From Linnemannia hyalina (Eukaryota > Mortierellomycota > Mortierellomycetes > Mortierellales > Mortierellaceae): a stretch of DNA of 64,000 nt. The position numbers and the translations under genes were made by a program. This document shows positions 1-10,499 of the stretch, in pieces (the stretch's first letter is position 1; every line of letters begins with the position of its first letter). The notes beneath the pieces were generated by a model, which made no database searches, was not told the origin of the DNA, and saw only the letters and a program-made list of their open reading frames with translations. The DNA lies in NCBI GenBank assembly GCA_019671135.1, contig JAHRHY010000025.1, positions 574,501 through 638,500 of the forward strand, written 5' to 3'.

Positions 1-258
1 GTCGACCAGATCAAGGATAACAACACCCCCGATGAGGGTGGGGATGTTTCCAAGTTGGGTCCGTTTTCGTGTCAAGGAGGAGGGGATATGTGTTATGTCT
101 CGAATGCCAACTTGTTTGTTGCGATCATAACTGGTCTGTTTGCGTTGGTGGAGGCTGTGGTGACGTTGGTGGTGAAGGAGGAGAAGAAAGAGGAGAAGTA
201 TTATTATGAGGATCGGGATGATGATGATAGCGATGGTGGGTCCGTCATCATTTTTTGA
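1..258 (+). CDS. Small four-TM membrane protein, C-terminal part (cut by window start)
   Basis: The reading frame is open from base 1 and ends at the stop at 256-258, so the N-terminus lies outside the window. It shows the signature end of the four-TM family found three more times downstream: a loop with a GPFSC motif and a second cysteine (MCYV), then a hydrophobic helix (LFVAIITGLFALVEAVVTLVV) that matches the VxGFFVIIEVxVTLL helix of the genes at 3066, 9954 and 12768. The tail differs from its relatives: it is a charged Glu/Lys then Asp-rich stretch instead of a short KPxYY end. Function is unknown. The assignment to the family is an inference from the shared cysteine loop plus last helix; the divergent tail suggests the most diverged member. 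Confidence 0.65.
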   Translation, partial: VDQIKDNNTPDEGGDVSKLGPFSCQGGGDMCYVSNANLFVAIITGLFALVEAVVTLVVKEEKKEEKYYYEDRDDDDSDGGSVIIF

Positions 259-519
259 TCGAACAATAAAAACGTCCTTTCTCGCCCTCTCCTGCGTTTG
301 CTTGCTTGTTTTTGTGTGTATGTTTTTGTGGAGGGGGGGGGGATTCGTGTGTTTGCGTCTGGCAACACAAGGACCCCTTTCTTTTTTTACGCCCTGTTGC
401 ACCTAAAAATAAAACAAGAGAGACCATATAGAGCAACAATAAAAGAGGAATTCTGGTCAACCTTAAACCGAACCAACGACATCATTAGTTGCTCGGCCAC
501 AACTTTGTGAGTGTAAGCG

Positions 520-975
520 ATGGATAACAAATTTTACTTGTTATTTTTGAGACTTCCAGGTTGTCCCCCGTGCTTAACGTTTTTCGAAGAGCTGAGGGAG
601 GATTGAGCATGAGAACTCCCCATTGGGCTATGAGCGGCGGCGACGGCATCAAAGAGTATGTCTCAAACATCTTCCCATATAACAAGTTTCTAGGATGGAC
701 GGGTGCCGATTCGGTACAAAACGTATATCGACCACCCCAAGGAGCAGCTACCGGATGACGAGTCGAAAACATTGATGGACTCTCTTATCCCTCCCGCTGC
801 AGTCGAGATGTTACAGAAGCGGTTCACCGGCAGATTCGGACAGCTATCGAGGGCATTTTCGAGAAGGCTGAGTGGGATACTGCCATCGACAAGACCGAGA
901 CCATGATCACATCTTGGAAGACCCTTCAACTCCAAGTTATCATGTGGTGTTTGTTACATCTCTGCAGATCTTGCT
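520..975 (+). pseudogene. Frameshifted fragment, possibly Crinkler-like
   Basis: Three overlapping frames together read like one decayed protein: GIKEYVSNIFPYNKFLGWTG (about 642-700), then DESKTLMDSLIPPAAVEMLQ (about 757-816), then, after a shift near 838, TAIEGIFEKAEWDTAIDKTE (840-900) and MITSWKTLQLQV. The pattern of a PPxAVEMLQxR-tGRFrxAIegI segment followed by a TSW motif recalls the middle part of Crinkler (CRN)-type host-directed proteins that are expanded in Mucoromycota; this is from memory of the family and is tentative. At least two frameshifts and no plausible splice sites between the pieces argue for a pseudogene. An alternative is an unrelated lineage-specific protein. Confidence 0.35.
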
Positions 976-3065
976 GATATCCACCGCTACCATTAGAGAA
1001 CTGTGTATGATATCAACCATGTAAAATAGCCACTGTTACTTGCGTGATTATCCTACTAAACACCATGACATTCTCAAAACAACAAAGTCTTCTTATTTTT
1101 CGCACACCAATTTCTTGAATGTGTCCATTTACTATTAAACTGTACTCCTCACTGCAAGATTCAGAGGAGTGTTCTTGTACGTTATCATATAAGGCACTTG
1201 TACTCTCAACTGTATCTTTGCTGTGAAATACAGGGAGGGATTACATAAAACCTTGTGCTGTCTGTTGCTATCTCACCTTAAGTTCTCTTGGGGACTTTGG
1301 AGAGATATATCAGCTATGGAAGTCTACAATGCTTTCCTTGGGCTATGGATATTTTTTATATCCTTTTTTATATCCTTTGCACTTGGAGAGGCGGCATATG
1401 CGAACTTCTTCCACGCATACCCTTGACGTTGTATTGTGTTACCCAACCGACAATGTGAGGGTTTGGGTAGCCCAGGATGATCGAAGTCTACAACGTCTTG
1501 CACAGATTGACGTCGCTTCTGGTAGCCGGAAGCGGAAGATGAAGTTTCTCAATAGGGAAGCTAAATAAATTTGACTCAAAGTGCGGCATGCAATTATTGT
1601 TTGTTGCAAGATGCTACGTTCAAAAAAGTGTTGCGGTGGTGTTTATTATTTTCGTGACAGAGTCGTTGTGGATGGCGAAGTTGAGAAAACATAGAAGGCG
1701 GCACGTTGGCCTTAAAAAACAGGCTGAGACTGTCCACGCCAACAACGGGGGTGCTATTTGAAGACATAGCCCGAGGAGCCTCAACATCCGAAAGAATGGA
1801 AAAAAAGATTCGGGATAAAGGAGAGCAACCCAACAACCATGAGAAACAGACAGTTGCCTGGACCCTGGTCGCTTCTGCAGATCACCGCTTAGAAAGTCGT
1901 AGGATCAACTGGAAGCTAGCCTTTCATTATTTACTTCTATTTCTGCAAGAGGTTCCGTTCGACGCATGACTGGTGCTATTCTTGACGAGTATGTATAAAT
2001 AGAACATGGTGCCAGATTTTCTTCTATTGCCCATTTTTACGCTGTACTGTTGAACATCTGCCATTGGGCAGACTTGTAGCGAGAGTGAACGTATGAAAGA
2101 GACGACGGAGTTGAAAGATATGGAAGTGGTCTCACAACTTACGTTTTTATGATTCGCCGCCTGTCTTCCATTGCTGTTGTTCCAAGCACAGGCCACAGTT
2201 GCCAACCCTTTTTTTTTTTTAGGTTTGTTGAACCTGGGGATCTGCCTTCGCTATTGATCAACCAAACAAAACCTTGGAGTATATTGGTCTCGGCCATATA
2301 CCATCAATCAGTTGAAGATCTTCTTTTTGATGTGCAACATAAAACACGTCGATTTGCCATGCTCTGTTGCTCATATCTGTCCTCGAATAGCGCCTAGTAG
2401 GGAGACAAAAAGTGCCTCTGAAGAAGTAGACAACAACAGAAAAGAAGCATGTTGTTACCAAGGTATGATCTAAAATAAGCTACTAGAACCTGCGTTTGCA
2501 CTGCTTTGCTATCGATACCAGGGAAAGGATGATTGGACGAAAGTATTCACGGCCCAAGATTGGTTGTACATTCTGGCAAACAAAAAAAGGAGCATTTTGC
2601 ATGATAGAAATCAAAAAAAATCGTCTTGAAACAGGGCAGTGTTTCTTCGTGGAGCGATAAAAAGTAGAAAAAAACAAAATGTGAAGGACGTGTACGTCTG
2701 GATCATTTCCTCATTTCCACAGATTTTGGTCCTCTGATTTCTATTGTGGCTCATGCCTAAGTTTTCTATCCTGGCGCTTAACGATAAACAGTTGGGGGCG
2801 CTAGCCGTGTCCACAGATTTGCACTAAGGATACAAAGAGTGGTTACGCATCCCGTCGCCTTCTCATTCCACCTTTATTATTCCTCCTGTCACAACGCACC
2901 TCCTTCTCTCCCTCTCACTTTTCGAATCGTAATCGCACCAATCCTTCCCCTACATCGTTTTCTTACTCTCTATTGTTTTCTTTCTTCTATTACCCCACGG
3001 CACTACCCATTTCTTACGCGCCCTCTCCTCTGACTTTTCCCTCCTCACAAAACATAACAATAACG
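976..3065. other. Intergenic, possible gene remnants only
   Basis: No convincing gene. Short open frames at 1223-1426, 1329-1568, 1706-1969 and 2149-2397 have partly protein-like composition (for example 1706-1900 is hydrophilic and non-repetitive) but lack start context, partner exons or recognisable motifs. They could be further debris of the decayed locus at 520-975. The last 200 bases before 3066 are pyrimidine-rich, as is usual in the 5' leader of these fungal genes. Confidence 0.5.
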
Positions 3066-3566
3066 ATGCCCCGCGCTATCTTGGTCCTGAGGATCTGGCT
3101 TGCATTCGTTTGCCTTTTCAATTTCGCCGTCGTTAACACCTACTACGGCATGAGCGGTGGCCTTGGGAGTAGGGGGGCAGACTATGGAATCCTTATCTCC
3201 TCGATCCTCCTCTTTTTATCGTGCCTCTACTCCATCTGGGACAAGAAACCTCTCGCCGGCAACAAGTACATCCGCGCCCTTTTGATGTTGATCCCCGCGC
3301 TGGCCCTTATCGGCTGTTCGAGTTACTTGGTTCATCTCCAGATCACAATGGCCGATTTTTACAACGAATACTTGCAAAAGAACCAGGGCATCTCGTACAA
3401 CCCCTTCACGTGTGATTTCTATGGATATGAAGGGTCGGGAATTGGACTTTGTTTTCTTGTGCAGAGTTATAACTTTGCGCCTTTTATTACTGGTGTCTTT
3501 GTCATCATTGAAGTCCTAGTTACCCTCCTCATGGGTCTTCTCTACCCCTCCAAGCCCGAGCACTAG
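3066..3566 (+). CDS. Small four-TM membrane protein
   Basis: Intronless, 166 residues. The start at 3066 is chosen because MPRAILVLRIWLAF aligns with MAPAVFKLRILLAL and MARAIFGLRIWLAF of the paralogs; the frame is open further upstream but that part is pyrimidine-rich leader. Four hydrophobic helices lie at about residues 5-27, 40-58, 70-92 and 135-156, with short tails, a MARVEL-like topology. The loop between helices 3 and 4 has NPFTC and a second cysteine (GLCFL), possibly a disulfide. Just before helix 4 is a QSY motif. The 3' end carries a stretch also seen after the paralogs at 9954 and 12768 (CCTTTTTCTGTT then a TGTAATAAA-type polyadenylation signal near 3597). Function unknown; lineage-specific family by appearance. 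Confidence 0.75.
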   Translation: MPRAILVLRIWLAFVCLFNFAVVNTYYGMSGGLGSRGADYGILISSILLFLSCLYSIWDKKPLAGNKYIRALLMLIPALALIGCSSYLVHLQITMADFYNEYLQKNQGISYNPFTCDFYGYEGSGIGLCFLVQSYNFAPFITGVFVIIEVLVTLLMGLLYPSKPEH

Positions 3567-4722
3567 CCTGGCGACGTCCTTTTTCTGTTCCACTTGTAAT
3601 AAATCATAATTTCTTTATTTTATCGCAGTTTAAAAGCCATGTGCCTACACACCTGTTGTGATCATCACACATTCATCTCCATCCTGACTTCACTCATTCC
3701 ATCTCCTTCCCTTTGCGCTTTTATATTCCTCGTCTTTGTTTCCGGGAATCTGGTACACTAAACCTCTGTCCAAATACTGCTAGTCCTGAAAGAATGATCA
3801 ATGACGGGCACCAGAAGGGAATTTTTGGGGAACCAGGGACGGTCTAGTAGGTGCAGAGTGTGTTTAAGGGATCAAAAGCATCATTTTGATGAGCTAACAC
3901 CAGAAGGGCTCTTTGATCTGCATGTCCATGCTTTCTCGTCTCCCTCTCCTTTAAAAAAATTCCGAAGTTATTTCTCGGTTTGACATACACCGTATGTAAG
4001 AAAAACACGGGGTAGCTTTCATAATTTGCGTTGCTGGCAATGGAAGATGGCGTATAAATGTCTGGGCTGGGGACTGCGAAGACCAAAGATAGGAAAGGCT
4101 GAAAATGAGATAAATGATTAAAAAAAAGGAGGTGGACAGGAGACAGGGCTGAAAAGTGATGGAATTGAGTGGTGTCAGATGGCGAAAGATGACAGGTGGG
4201 GGGGAAATATCGTGCACAAAGCATATACGATCAACTTACAACAACTGGAAGGAGATGTTCCACAAGGCGTTTGCTGCGAGCTTTAGGAGAAAGAAACAAG
4301 CACAGGAAGCCTTGAGCCAAGAATCGATATAGGCTAATTTATTCTCTCGAGACATGTCAAAGTGCGAGGAGTAAGCCATTGATCAGTAATTGATTAAGGT
4401 GGCCGTACCTGATTCTCGGAATGTGAGAGGAAATTGCAAATGCGTAAAGAGGAGCCAACTGGACTGAGAGCCACAAACTGTTTTCCCACCAAGTAACTGA
4501 TGGATCGCCACTCAAACAGTTGTTCCCCCTTTTTTTTTGCGCCGAGCAGCAAATTTATTGGAGTACACAGACGTACTTAAAAATAAATGTAGATAATGAA
4601 ATAATGAGGATAGACAAGAGGGTGGCTCTTCACTTTGGGGGCGAATGGGAACTAATACAACCACCGCTTTCAAGAAGGAAAGGAGGAAGAGGTCCTGAGC
4701 AATGAGCAGTGTCGATAAAGCT
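3567..4722. other. Intergenic, no gene seen
   Basis: Contains the 3' untranslated part of the gene ending at 3566 and AT/GA-rich sequence. The 126-codon open frame on the minus strand at 3844-4224 is pyrimidine-biased, has no recognisable domain and is treated as chance. Confidence 0.5.
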
Positions 4723-5004
4723 CTAAGAAAGCTCGCAGTAGTAGTCACTCTCGATATAATTGGTTACATCCAAAGGCGCCATACTGCAGATGGACGCATA
4801 GCCTGCGTCAGGAACTCTGCTATCTCGTCGGTAGTCGATGTGGACGTATGATCCCAGAAAGATGGGCAGACAAAGGGTGTTGACATTCGTGCCCTGGCAG
4901 AGCTTGTGAACACAGGTCTTGTAGCACATCTGCCTGTAGTCGTTATCGGCAGCGTTGACAATAGCGGCGAGGAAGAGAAACGAGGAAATGAGGGAGAGCT
5001 TCAT
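4723..5004 (-). CDS. Small secreted six-cysteine protein, copy 1
   Basis: Intronless, 93 residues. An N-terminal signal peptide is obvious (MKLSLISSFLFLAAIVNA, probable cleavage after the last Ala). The mature part has six cysteines spaced C-x3-C-x4-C-x8-C-x27-C-x16-C, shared with the copies at 7440 and 10979, so three disulfides are likely. The frame is open upstream to 5244, but the upstream part is promoter DNA nearly identical to that of copy 2 and includes its TATA box, so 5004 is the start. Compared with copy 2 the mature chain is diverged (KTCVHKLC versus ETCVHTTC) while the signal peptide is almost unchanged. It sits among four-TM protein genes. Function unknown; a secreted effector, antimicrobial or surface-binding protein are all open possibilities. 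Confidence 0.75.
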   Translation of the reverse strand: MKLSLISSFLFLAAIVNAADNDYRQMCYKTCVHKLCQGTNVNTLCLPIFLGSYVHIDYRRDSRVPDAGYASICSMAPLDVTNYIESDYYCELS

Positions 5005-5230
5005 GGTGATGGTGGTGATGCTTGAGGTGGTGGTACTTGAGTCTTGAGGCGGGTTGCTTGTTGCTTGTTTTTGATGAAAATTTGATGATGGCGCCATCCT
5101 CCTTTTATATGTACTCGTCGAGAAGAACAGGGACCATGCTCTAACAGATGCTATGGTTGACATAGCAAACAAAAAAGGCGGGGTCTGGGTCCGCTCCAGT
5201 GATCCTTGATGTCGCGTTTCCCCAGAAATG
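5005..5230 (-). promoter_or_regulatory. Promoter of secreted protein copy 1
   Basis: Contains a TATA box (minus strand TATAAAAG, at 5102-5109), about 95 bases before the start codon, and an adenine/cytosine-rich leader. It is nearly identical, in opposite orientation, to 7255-7439. Identity of the non-coding part is higher than that of the mature coding parts. Confidence 0.6.
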
Positions 5231-5296
5231 CTCCACCTATTCAATAGGCCCCAGGCAACTGCCTACTTTCCTTTTCGTGCCGGTAAGTTCACTCTC

Positions 5297-5577
5297 ACCC
5301 CTTGATCTTTGTTCCATTCTTCCATTTGTTTTCATTCCTGGCTTGCTCTCTTTGTCTCTCACCCCCTGATGTTTGTCTTTTTTTACTTTGTTTTTTTTGT
5401 TCACTCAGCACCGGCTAAGTTACCATCGCCTTGGTGTTTTGTCCTTCATCTCTTACTTCCCTTGATTCCGGTAACTCATTCTGCGCCCCTTGGTTTTGAC
5501 GGACCCATCCCATCTTTTGTTTTCGCTATCCCTTTGATATTTTGTCTACCCCTTAGTTTGCCTGTCCCTCTCTAATC
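5297..5577 (+). repeat. Degenerate CCCCTTGATnTTTG repeat array A
   Basis: Pyrimidine-rich tract in which a loose 12-16 base core recurs: CCCCTTGATCTTTG (5299), CCCCCTGATGTTTG (5363), TCCCTTGATTCCGG (5458), GCCCCTTGGTTTTG (5487), TCCCTTTGATATTTTG (5530) and ACCCCTTAGTTTG (5549). Spacing is irregular (20-100 bases). Related tracts lie at 6880-7170 (minus strand) and 15205-15610. Confidence 0.45.
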
Positions 5578-6879
5578 CTTTTTTTTTTGTCTTGTCCCAT
5601 CTTGGTATCTTCCTATCGACATGGACACGGATCGAGATATTGATGTAAACAGCCCCACACATCTCCGTTGCGAACAAAGAGCCGACGTGCCTCTCAATTC
5701 TTCCTCCCCTTTTCGGCATCCACAACAACGCTTGCAAGGCACATCACCGCAACAGTTCTTTTTTCTGTCTCCCCTTACTCTGAACTCTTAGATCAACAAA
5801 AAAAACACGCACCACACCATACTTTCAAAATGTCAGGCTCCCCTCTCCCCCCGGGGTTTTTTTCTTGCCTCAGCACACCCATACGAAAAAAAAAGCAAAT
5901 AAAGACTGATGATGTTGTAACTGTGAGGCATTTCTTGAGAGCTTTGTGCAGTCCAGGAATGGGGATTTCTTGCATTAGGGGACAAAAAGATGCACCTTGA
6001 TGAGTCAAGGGGGACGGGTTGATATGCATGCTCGTAGATTTTTCAAGAGATGCGTCCTAACACTCTCCCTCCTTTTTTTCAGGGCAGTTGTGGAGACGAT
6101 AGCACACAATGTCAAACACGTAAAAAAAAAAAAAAAAAAAAAAAAGAGCAGACAAGGACGCAACATCCTTGCTTTCGTGCAGTGCAGGTTGGTTCGAAAG
6201 GTAAGGTACTTGTCCAAGTGCGCCTTTCAAGGGACTGATTGATCAACTTGCCTTTCCTTCCTCCCTCCGTTCATTGGGAGCTGTTTGCGCTTGATAAGAA
6301 TGGAAAGCTTCTATGCTCTCTTTTACTTGATAGATGCACGCAAAAATATTATAAAACATGGATAACATGCTGAGCGTTGGATGTCATTTTCTGTTGTCGA
6401 GAACAGAAAATAAGGAGTATGTGCTCACACCTGTAATCATATTTTTGCTGTCCCCTGGAGAAGCTCTTTGGTTTTCGCGAATCTTCCCCTCCTTTACACC
6501 ATGTAGCATGCATCAAACCCGTCCTTCGCTTGTGTATTTCATCCACCCTTCTAAAACATGATTACCCGTTTTAACTCCCTTTTTGCCAGGTCCCAAAAAA
6601 AGGTGTTTGGATAGCTCACAAGATGTGGTTGTCATTGTGGTTGCAAGGCTTCCGTGGTTCGAGTTCTTGTTTTGTTCCTGCAAGGGAGTGTTGCAAATGC
6701 TGTGGGATAGGAGAAGGTAATCATGATGTCTGTGATCAGGGGAGGAATGAGACAACAAAAAGCATCAACAACTAGGACCGCGTCGAAAACAGAACCAATG
6801 AGGAAGAGGAAAATTTTAAGCATGGGCCAGACAAAAAACATGGGGGTGCCAATGAGAAGGCGGACAAAACGAAGAGGGC
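5578..6879. other. Spacer between inverted secreted-protein copies
   Basis: Holds a 24-base poly(A) tract near 6121-6145 and no confirmed gene. On the minus strand 6632-6841 encodes a hydrophobic stretch (MLKIFLFLIGSVFDAVLVVD, then CCLIPPLITDIM) resembling two membrane helices; the frame has a stop just upstream (about 6895) and no matching exons were found, so it may be a remnant of another membrane-protein gene. Confidence 0.4.
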
Positions 6880-7170
6880 GAAGAAGGGGTTACTCAAAAC
6901 TAAAGGGGGCAAAGGGACGAGTTCCCGGAAACCCATTGGAAAGATGAATTGCCGGGATCAAGGGGAGCTCATGAAGAAAGCGCAAAATACCAAAAAATCA
7001 AGGGCAACTATATCGGGGATACGCAAGCAATGGTAAAAATACAAAATATCAAGAAGGAGGATGGAGAAAACCAGGAAATAATACTCATGGCAGGAACAGA
7101 TACGCGACAAAAATTCAGGGGGCGTGAAAACGGTGGAAGGGATAAAGAAAGATCAAGGGATGGAAAATAC
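6880..7170 (-). repeat. Degenerate CCCCTTGATnTTTG repeat array B
   Basis: On the minus strand, TCCCTTGATCTTTC (about 7158), GCCCCCTGAATTTTTG (about 7125), CTTGATATTTTG (about 7050), GCCCTTGATTTTTTGG (about 6998) and CCCCTTGATCCCGG (about 6962) recur. Same motif family as 5297-5577. Relative to the neighbouring secreted-protein gene it has the same position and orientation as array A, so it is part of the inverted duplication. Confidence 0.45.
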
Positions 7171-7254
7171 AAAACAAAGCATCAGACCTGGGTGCTTGTT
7201 GAGTCGGTGGTGCCATGTCTGGACAACCTTGGCCGTAGGGATCACTCGAACAGA

Positions 7255-7439
7255 CCCAGACCCCGCCTTTTTTGTTTGCTATGTCAACCATAGCATCTGT
7301 TAGAGCATGGTCCCTGTTTTTCTCGACGAGTACATATAAAAGGAGGATGGCGCCATCATCAAATTTTTATCAAAAACAAGCAACAAGCAACCCGCCTCAA
7401 GACTCAAGTACCACCACCTCAAGCATCACCACCATCACC
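7255..7439 (+). promoter_or_regulatory. Promoter of secreted protein copy 2
   Basis: TATA box TATAAAAG at 7334-7341, then a leader rich in CAA/ACC triplets. Nearly identical to the inverted sequence at 5005-5215 from about 7255 on; differences are single bases and one-base length changes in homopolymers. Confidence 0.6.
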
Positions 7440-7736
7440 ATGAAGCTCTCCCTCATTTCCTCGTTTCTCTTCCTCGCCGCTATTGTCAACGCTGCCGATA
7501 ACGTCTACAAGCAGATGTGCTACGAAACCTGTGTTCACACGACTTGCCAGGGCACGAATGTCAACACCCCTTGCGAGGTTACCTATGCCGGAACATACGT
7601 CCATGTCAACTACCGACCTCGCAACGACGCTAATGATGCGGTCCATGCGTCTATCTGTGTGATGGCCCCTCTGGCTGAGCGCACATTTAACAGGGCCAAC
7701 TTCAACTGCCAGCTATCTCAGGGTGTTACCTATTAG
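7440..7736 (+). CDS. Small secreted six-cysteine protein, copy 2
   Basis: Intronless, 98 residues. Signal peptide MKLSLISSFLFLAAIVNA is identical to that of copy 1. The mature protein keeps C-x3-C-x4-C-x8-C-x27-C-x16-C, an HASICVMAPL motif around the fifth cysteine, and a longer C-terminal tail (QLSQGVTY). The frame is open upstream to 7272, but that part contains the TATA box, so 7440 is preferred. It is the inverted partner of 4723-5004 and is also close to the copy at 10979 (ETCVH and VHASICV are shared with that copy rather than with copy 1). Function unknown. Confidence 0.75.
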   Translation: MKLSLISSFLFLAAIVNAADNVYKQMCYETCVHTTCQGTNVNTPCEVTYAGTYVHVNYRPRNDANDAVHASICVMAPLAERTFNRANFNCQLSQGVTY

Positions 7737-9953
7737 ACCCTGCTCATGTCCCCTTCTTCTTAGGGCATTTCTTACTCGCATAGCCTTTGGTGACAGGTAT
7801 CCCTTTCGTCAATCTTTATCTACTACCATTTCCTTATACATTTGCACCATTTCTTCTGCACATATGAGCGACCTCTGGGTGCCTTCAATAAACCTGGCCG
7901 TTCGGCTTCAAGAAATATATATGCAAAGAAAGTATCAGCTGCCCACGGTCACGATTATCATTTTGCTATGTCATGTCGCGGGAGGCGATTGTTTCCATTG
8001 TCTCTCGAGGTTAATTGTTCCAGTTCGTCACATTTGAGCAATCAGGCATAGATGCCCTGTTGACGCGTGAAATAAACGAAGGCGCAGATGGGACACTACG
8101 TTGCTAGCCCGTTTTTTAAGAGTTCTCTGCGAAATCACATCTATCAACGAAATGACCATGGCAGGAAAATAATAGAGAAGACACATTCTTTGCCATCAAC
8201 TGTACAGCTGCCAAGATTGGCGAGACGATAATGGCAAAAAGCGGCTATTTGTCAGTTTGCTATTTTGCATGCCCGACCAGGAAAAAACACGCGATAGGTT
8301 AAACCATTTGCATTCTTGAATAAAAAAAAATGGCTGTGTCGAAATGACGAGACATTACGTTGTCATGCTGTCATGCAGGGCTATTTCTTTGTGCCAGTCA
8401 TTCTTGCCTCTTTCCTTATTGAGATTCTTTCAGGTCGGTGAACTACCTTCTTGCTCCATTTTGTAACAGTTAATATACCAGAGTTCTCACTTTCCACTCA
8501 ACCACTTGGTTCTCTTCTCTTCATGGTCAATTCAGATTCGTTTTGATTGTTTTCCTTCAGCGCATCAGTCGCATTAAGTTATCACTCTGACAACAAGAAG
8601 ACCTATGTAACGCACAACGAACGCAACGACATAAACAGGTCCAGTTCGCTTTGTTTTCTTCTTCCTCATTGCTCTTTTTATTCTTCCATTCCCATTCCAA
8701 CTCTCATTCTCATCCTCGTCCTCATCCAAATCACATTTCCATTCATCCTGATTCCTCTCAACTCCATCCCCCATGTCTCGGTCCCAAATAACACAACGCC
8801 CTCCACAACCAACGAGACCCAAAATGACAATAGTGTTCCTTCGTCGTGCACACTTTGATTTACACCATGCCCTTTGACCCGAGTTGACACAATCACATAT
8901 GCACTGTACATGAACACTTTTGGTCCAACACATATGAATCGCTGATCAGTTGCTTAATAGTCTCACTTTCACAGCGACGTGTTCTGGAAAATAGCTACCC
9001 TGTACAAAAAGCCCTGGCTCTTGTGCTCAATTTTTTTTTGGTGGTCACTCACAAGGTAAATGACTGTGAATGAGGAAGCGAAAAAAAACGTAGGTGGAGA
9101 AAGAGGCGTGCACAAGGGTGCGCCCTCACGATCATTGTTTGCTTATTTGTCACCAAACATAGCCTTGCCCCTTCATACTTGGTCAGCCAGCCCCTGGGTT
9201 TGTATCCTTCTCAGAGCGTTTCATTATCGATCAACGATCCTCACTTTCATTAAAATGCACAAATTACTTTCTGCCTTTATCTCCCAACTCTATTCTCGAA
9301 TGCAACATAGAACAGGGGAATCAAATTTCTCCGATGATTATGTCAAAGCAAAGCAAAAGCATTTCAACAAGGCATGAATAAATTATTACGTGTGTGCCGT
9401 GCATAATGGCAGAGAGTGTGTCAAACACTTGTTGATAGTGGCAAGAGAAGGAAGGACCCCTTTGGATAGCCGCCGAAAAAATACTTTTTTTGACACCTCG
9501 GTACTAAGCAGGGCCGCTGTGCCCTAATGTCCACTAAAAAAAAAAAAAAAAAAGAAAGGAAAAAGGTCAGGGGCTGTGGCTTTGTTTCAAAGCCTTTTGG
9601 TCGTTACTCGTTAGACTTTCCATGCATGCCCAAGTTGTGAGCGCCCCTTTCATTTCCTGTGCCAGAAGCCCCCTTTTTGCTTTTTTGTTCACTCCTTTAG
9701 CGGGAGGGATCGTAATGACATGGAGAGAGGGATAACGATCGAGGGCATATAAAAGACGAATCTCTCCCCCCCTCCATTATCCCAATTTCCTCGACCAAAA
9801 CGACTTTTCCCCTCTCTGCACTCCATCTCCTTTAGTCGTTGACTTATACTTCGCCTGTTTTCCCTCTCTGTCTCTTATACAAATCATCCCTCCCTTTCTA
9901 CTTCTGTCCCTCACTCTCCTTTCCTCACACTCTCTCACATATCACAATCAGCA
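7737..9953. other. Intergenic, with TATA box for the next gene
   Basis: No convincing gene in about 2.2 kb. The 8547-8858 open frame is a low-complexity run (CCATTC/CATCCT-like steps) and 9060-9377 has no motif. A 16-base poly(A) tract is at 9535-9553. A TATA box (TATAAAAG, 9748-9755) and a pyrimidine-rich leader precede the four-TM gene at 9954. Around 9355-9400 a short stretch (CAAGGCATGAATAAATTATTAC) resembles 12035-12062, suggesting that the upstream flanks of the 9954 and 12768 genes are also duplicates. Confidence 0.5.
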
Positions 9954-10499
9954 ATGGCCCCCGCTGTCTTCAAACTAAGGATCCTGCTGGCACTCGTCTG
10001 TTTCGCCAATCTCGCGGCTGTCGGCACATACTACGGCTGGGTCGTCGCTAATACAACCAATACACGCCAAGCCATCTTCGGGAAGAAACCATACATCTAC
10101 AACTGGGCAGACTACGGGATCATCGGCTGCTCAGCCATCCTCTTCTTTGCCTACATCTACTCCATCTGGGTCAAAAAAGCCCTCTTCTGCTTCGGCAACC
10201 GCATCGTTCGTGCTGTCCTGATGCTGATCCCCGGTGGTTTTCTTCTCGGCGTCATGGTCCGCGCCGTCCATCACCTGATCGAGAGCCTCAAGTTGTCCAG
10301 CGACAAGTCGTCGAATGATAACTTTACGGTTAGGATTGATCCCTTTACGTGCATTGGCTTTGGAAATACACATGGACCTTGCACTGTCTTGAAGTGCTAT
10401 GTTTCTTTTCCTATTGTGGTTGGCTTCTTTGTCATTATCGAGGTACTTGTTACCTTACTCAGAGGTCCTCTCCACCCTACCAAGCCCGGGTACTATTAA
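9954..10499 (+). CDS. Small four-TM membrane protein
   Basis: Intronless, 181 residues. N-terminus MAPAVFKLRILLALVCFANL followed by a TYYGWVV motif at the end of helix 1; helices at about 6-28, 46-66, 78-100 and 150-170. A second conserved motif is YNWADYGIIG leading into helix 2. The loop before helix 4 has DPFTC and two more cysteines (GPCTVLKCY). C-terminus KPGYY. Compared with the gene at 3066 it has a longer loop 1 (VANTTNTRQAIFGKKPYIY). It lies 479 bases upstream of a secreted six-cysteine gene in the same direction. Downstream is a CCTTTTTCAGTTTC stretch and an AATAAA signal near 10538, as in the paralogs. Function unknown. Confidence 0.75.
   Translation: MAPAVFKLRILLALVCFANLAAVGTYYGWVVANTTNTRQAIFGKKPYIYNWADYGIIGCSAILFFAYIYSIWVKKALFCFGNRIVRAVLMLIPGGFLLGVMVRAVHHLIESLKLSSDKSSNDNFTVRIDPFTCIGFGNTHGPCTVLKCYVSFPIVVGFFVIIEVLVTLLRGPLHPTKPGYY

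Noticed and set aside
3844..4224. 126-codon minus-strand frame
   Set aside because: Pyrimidine-biased, no start context, no domain, no splice partners.
8547..8858. 103-codon frame with Ile/Pro/Leu runs
   Set aside because: Arises from a simple CATTC/CATCC-type repeat in the DNA.
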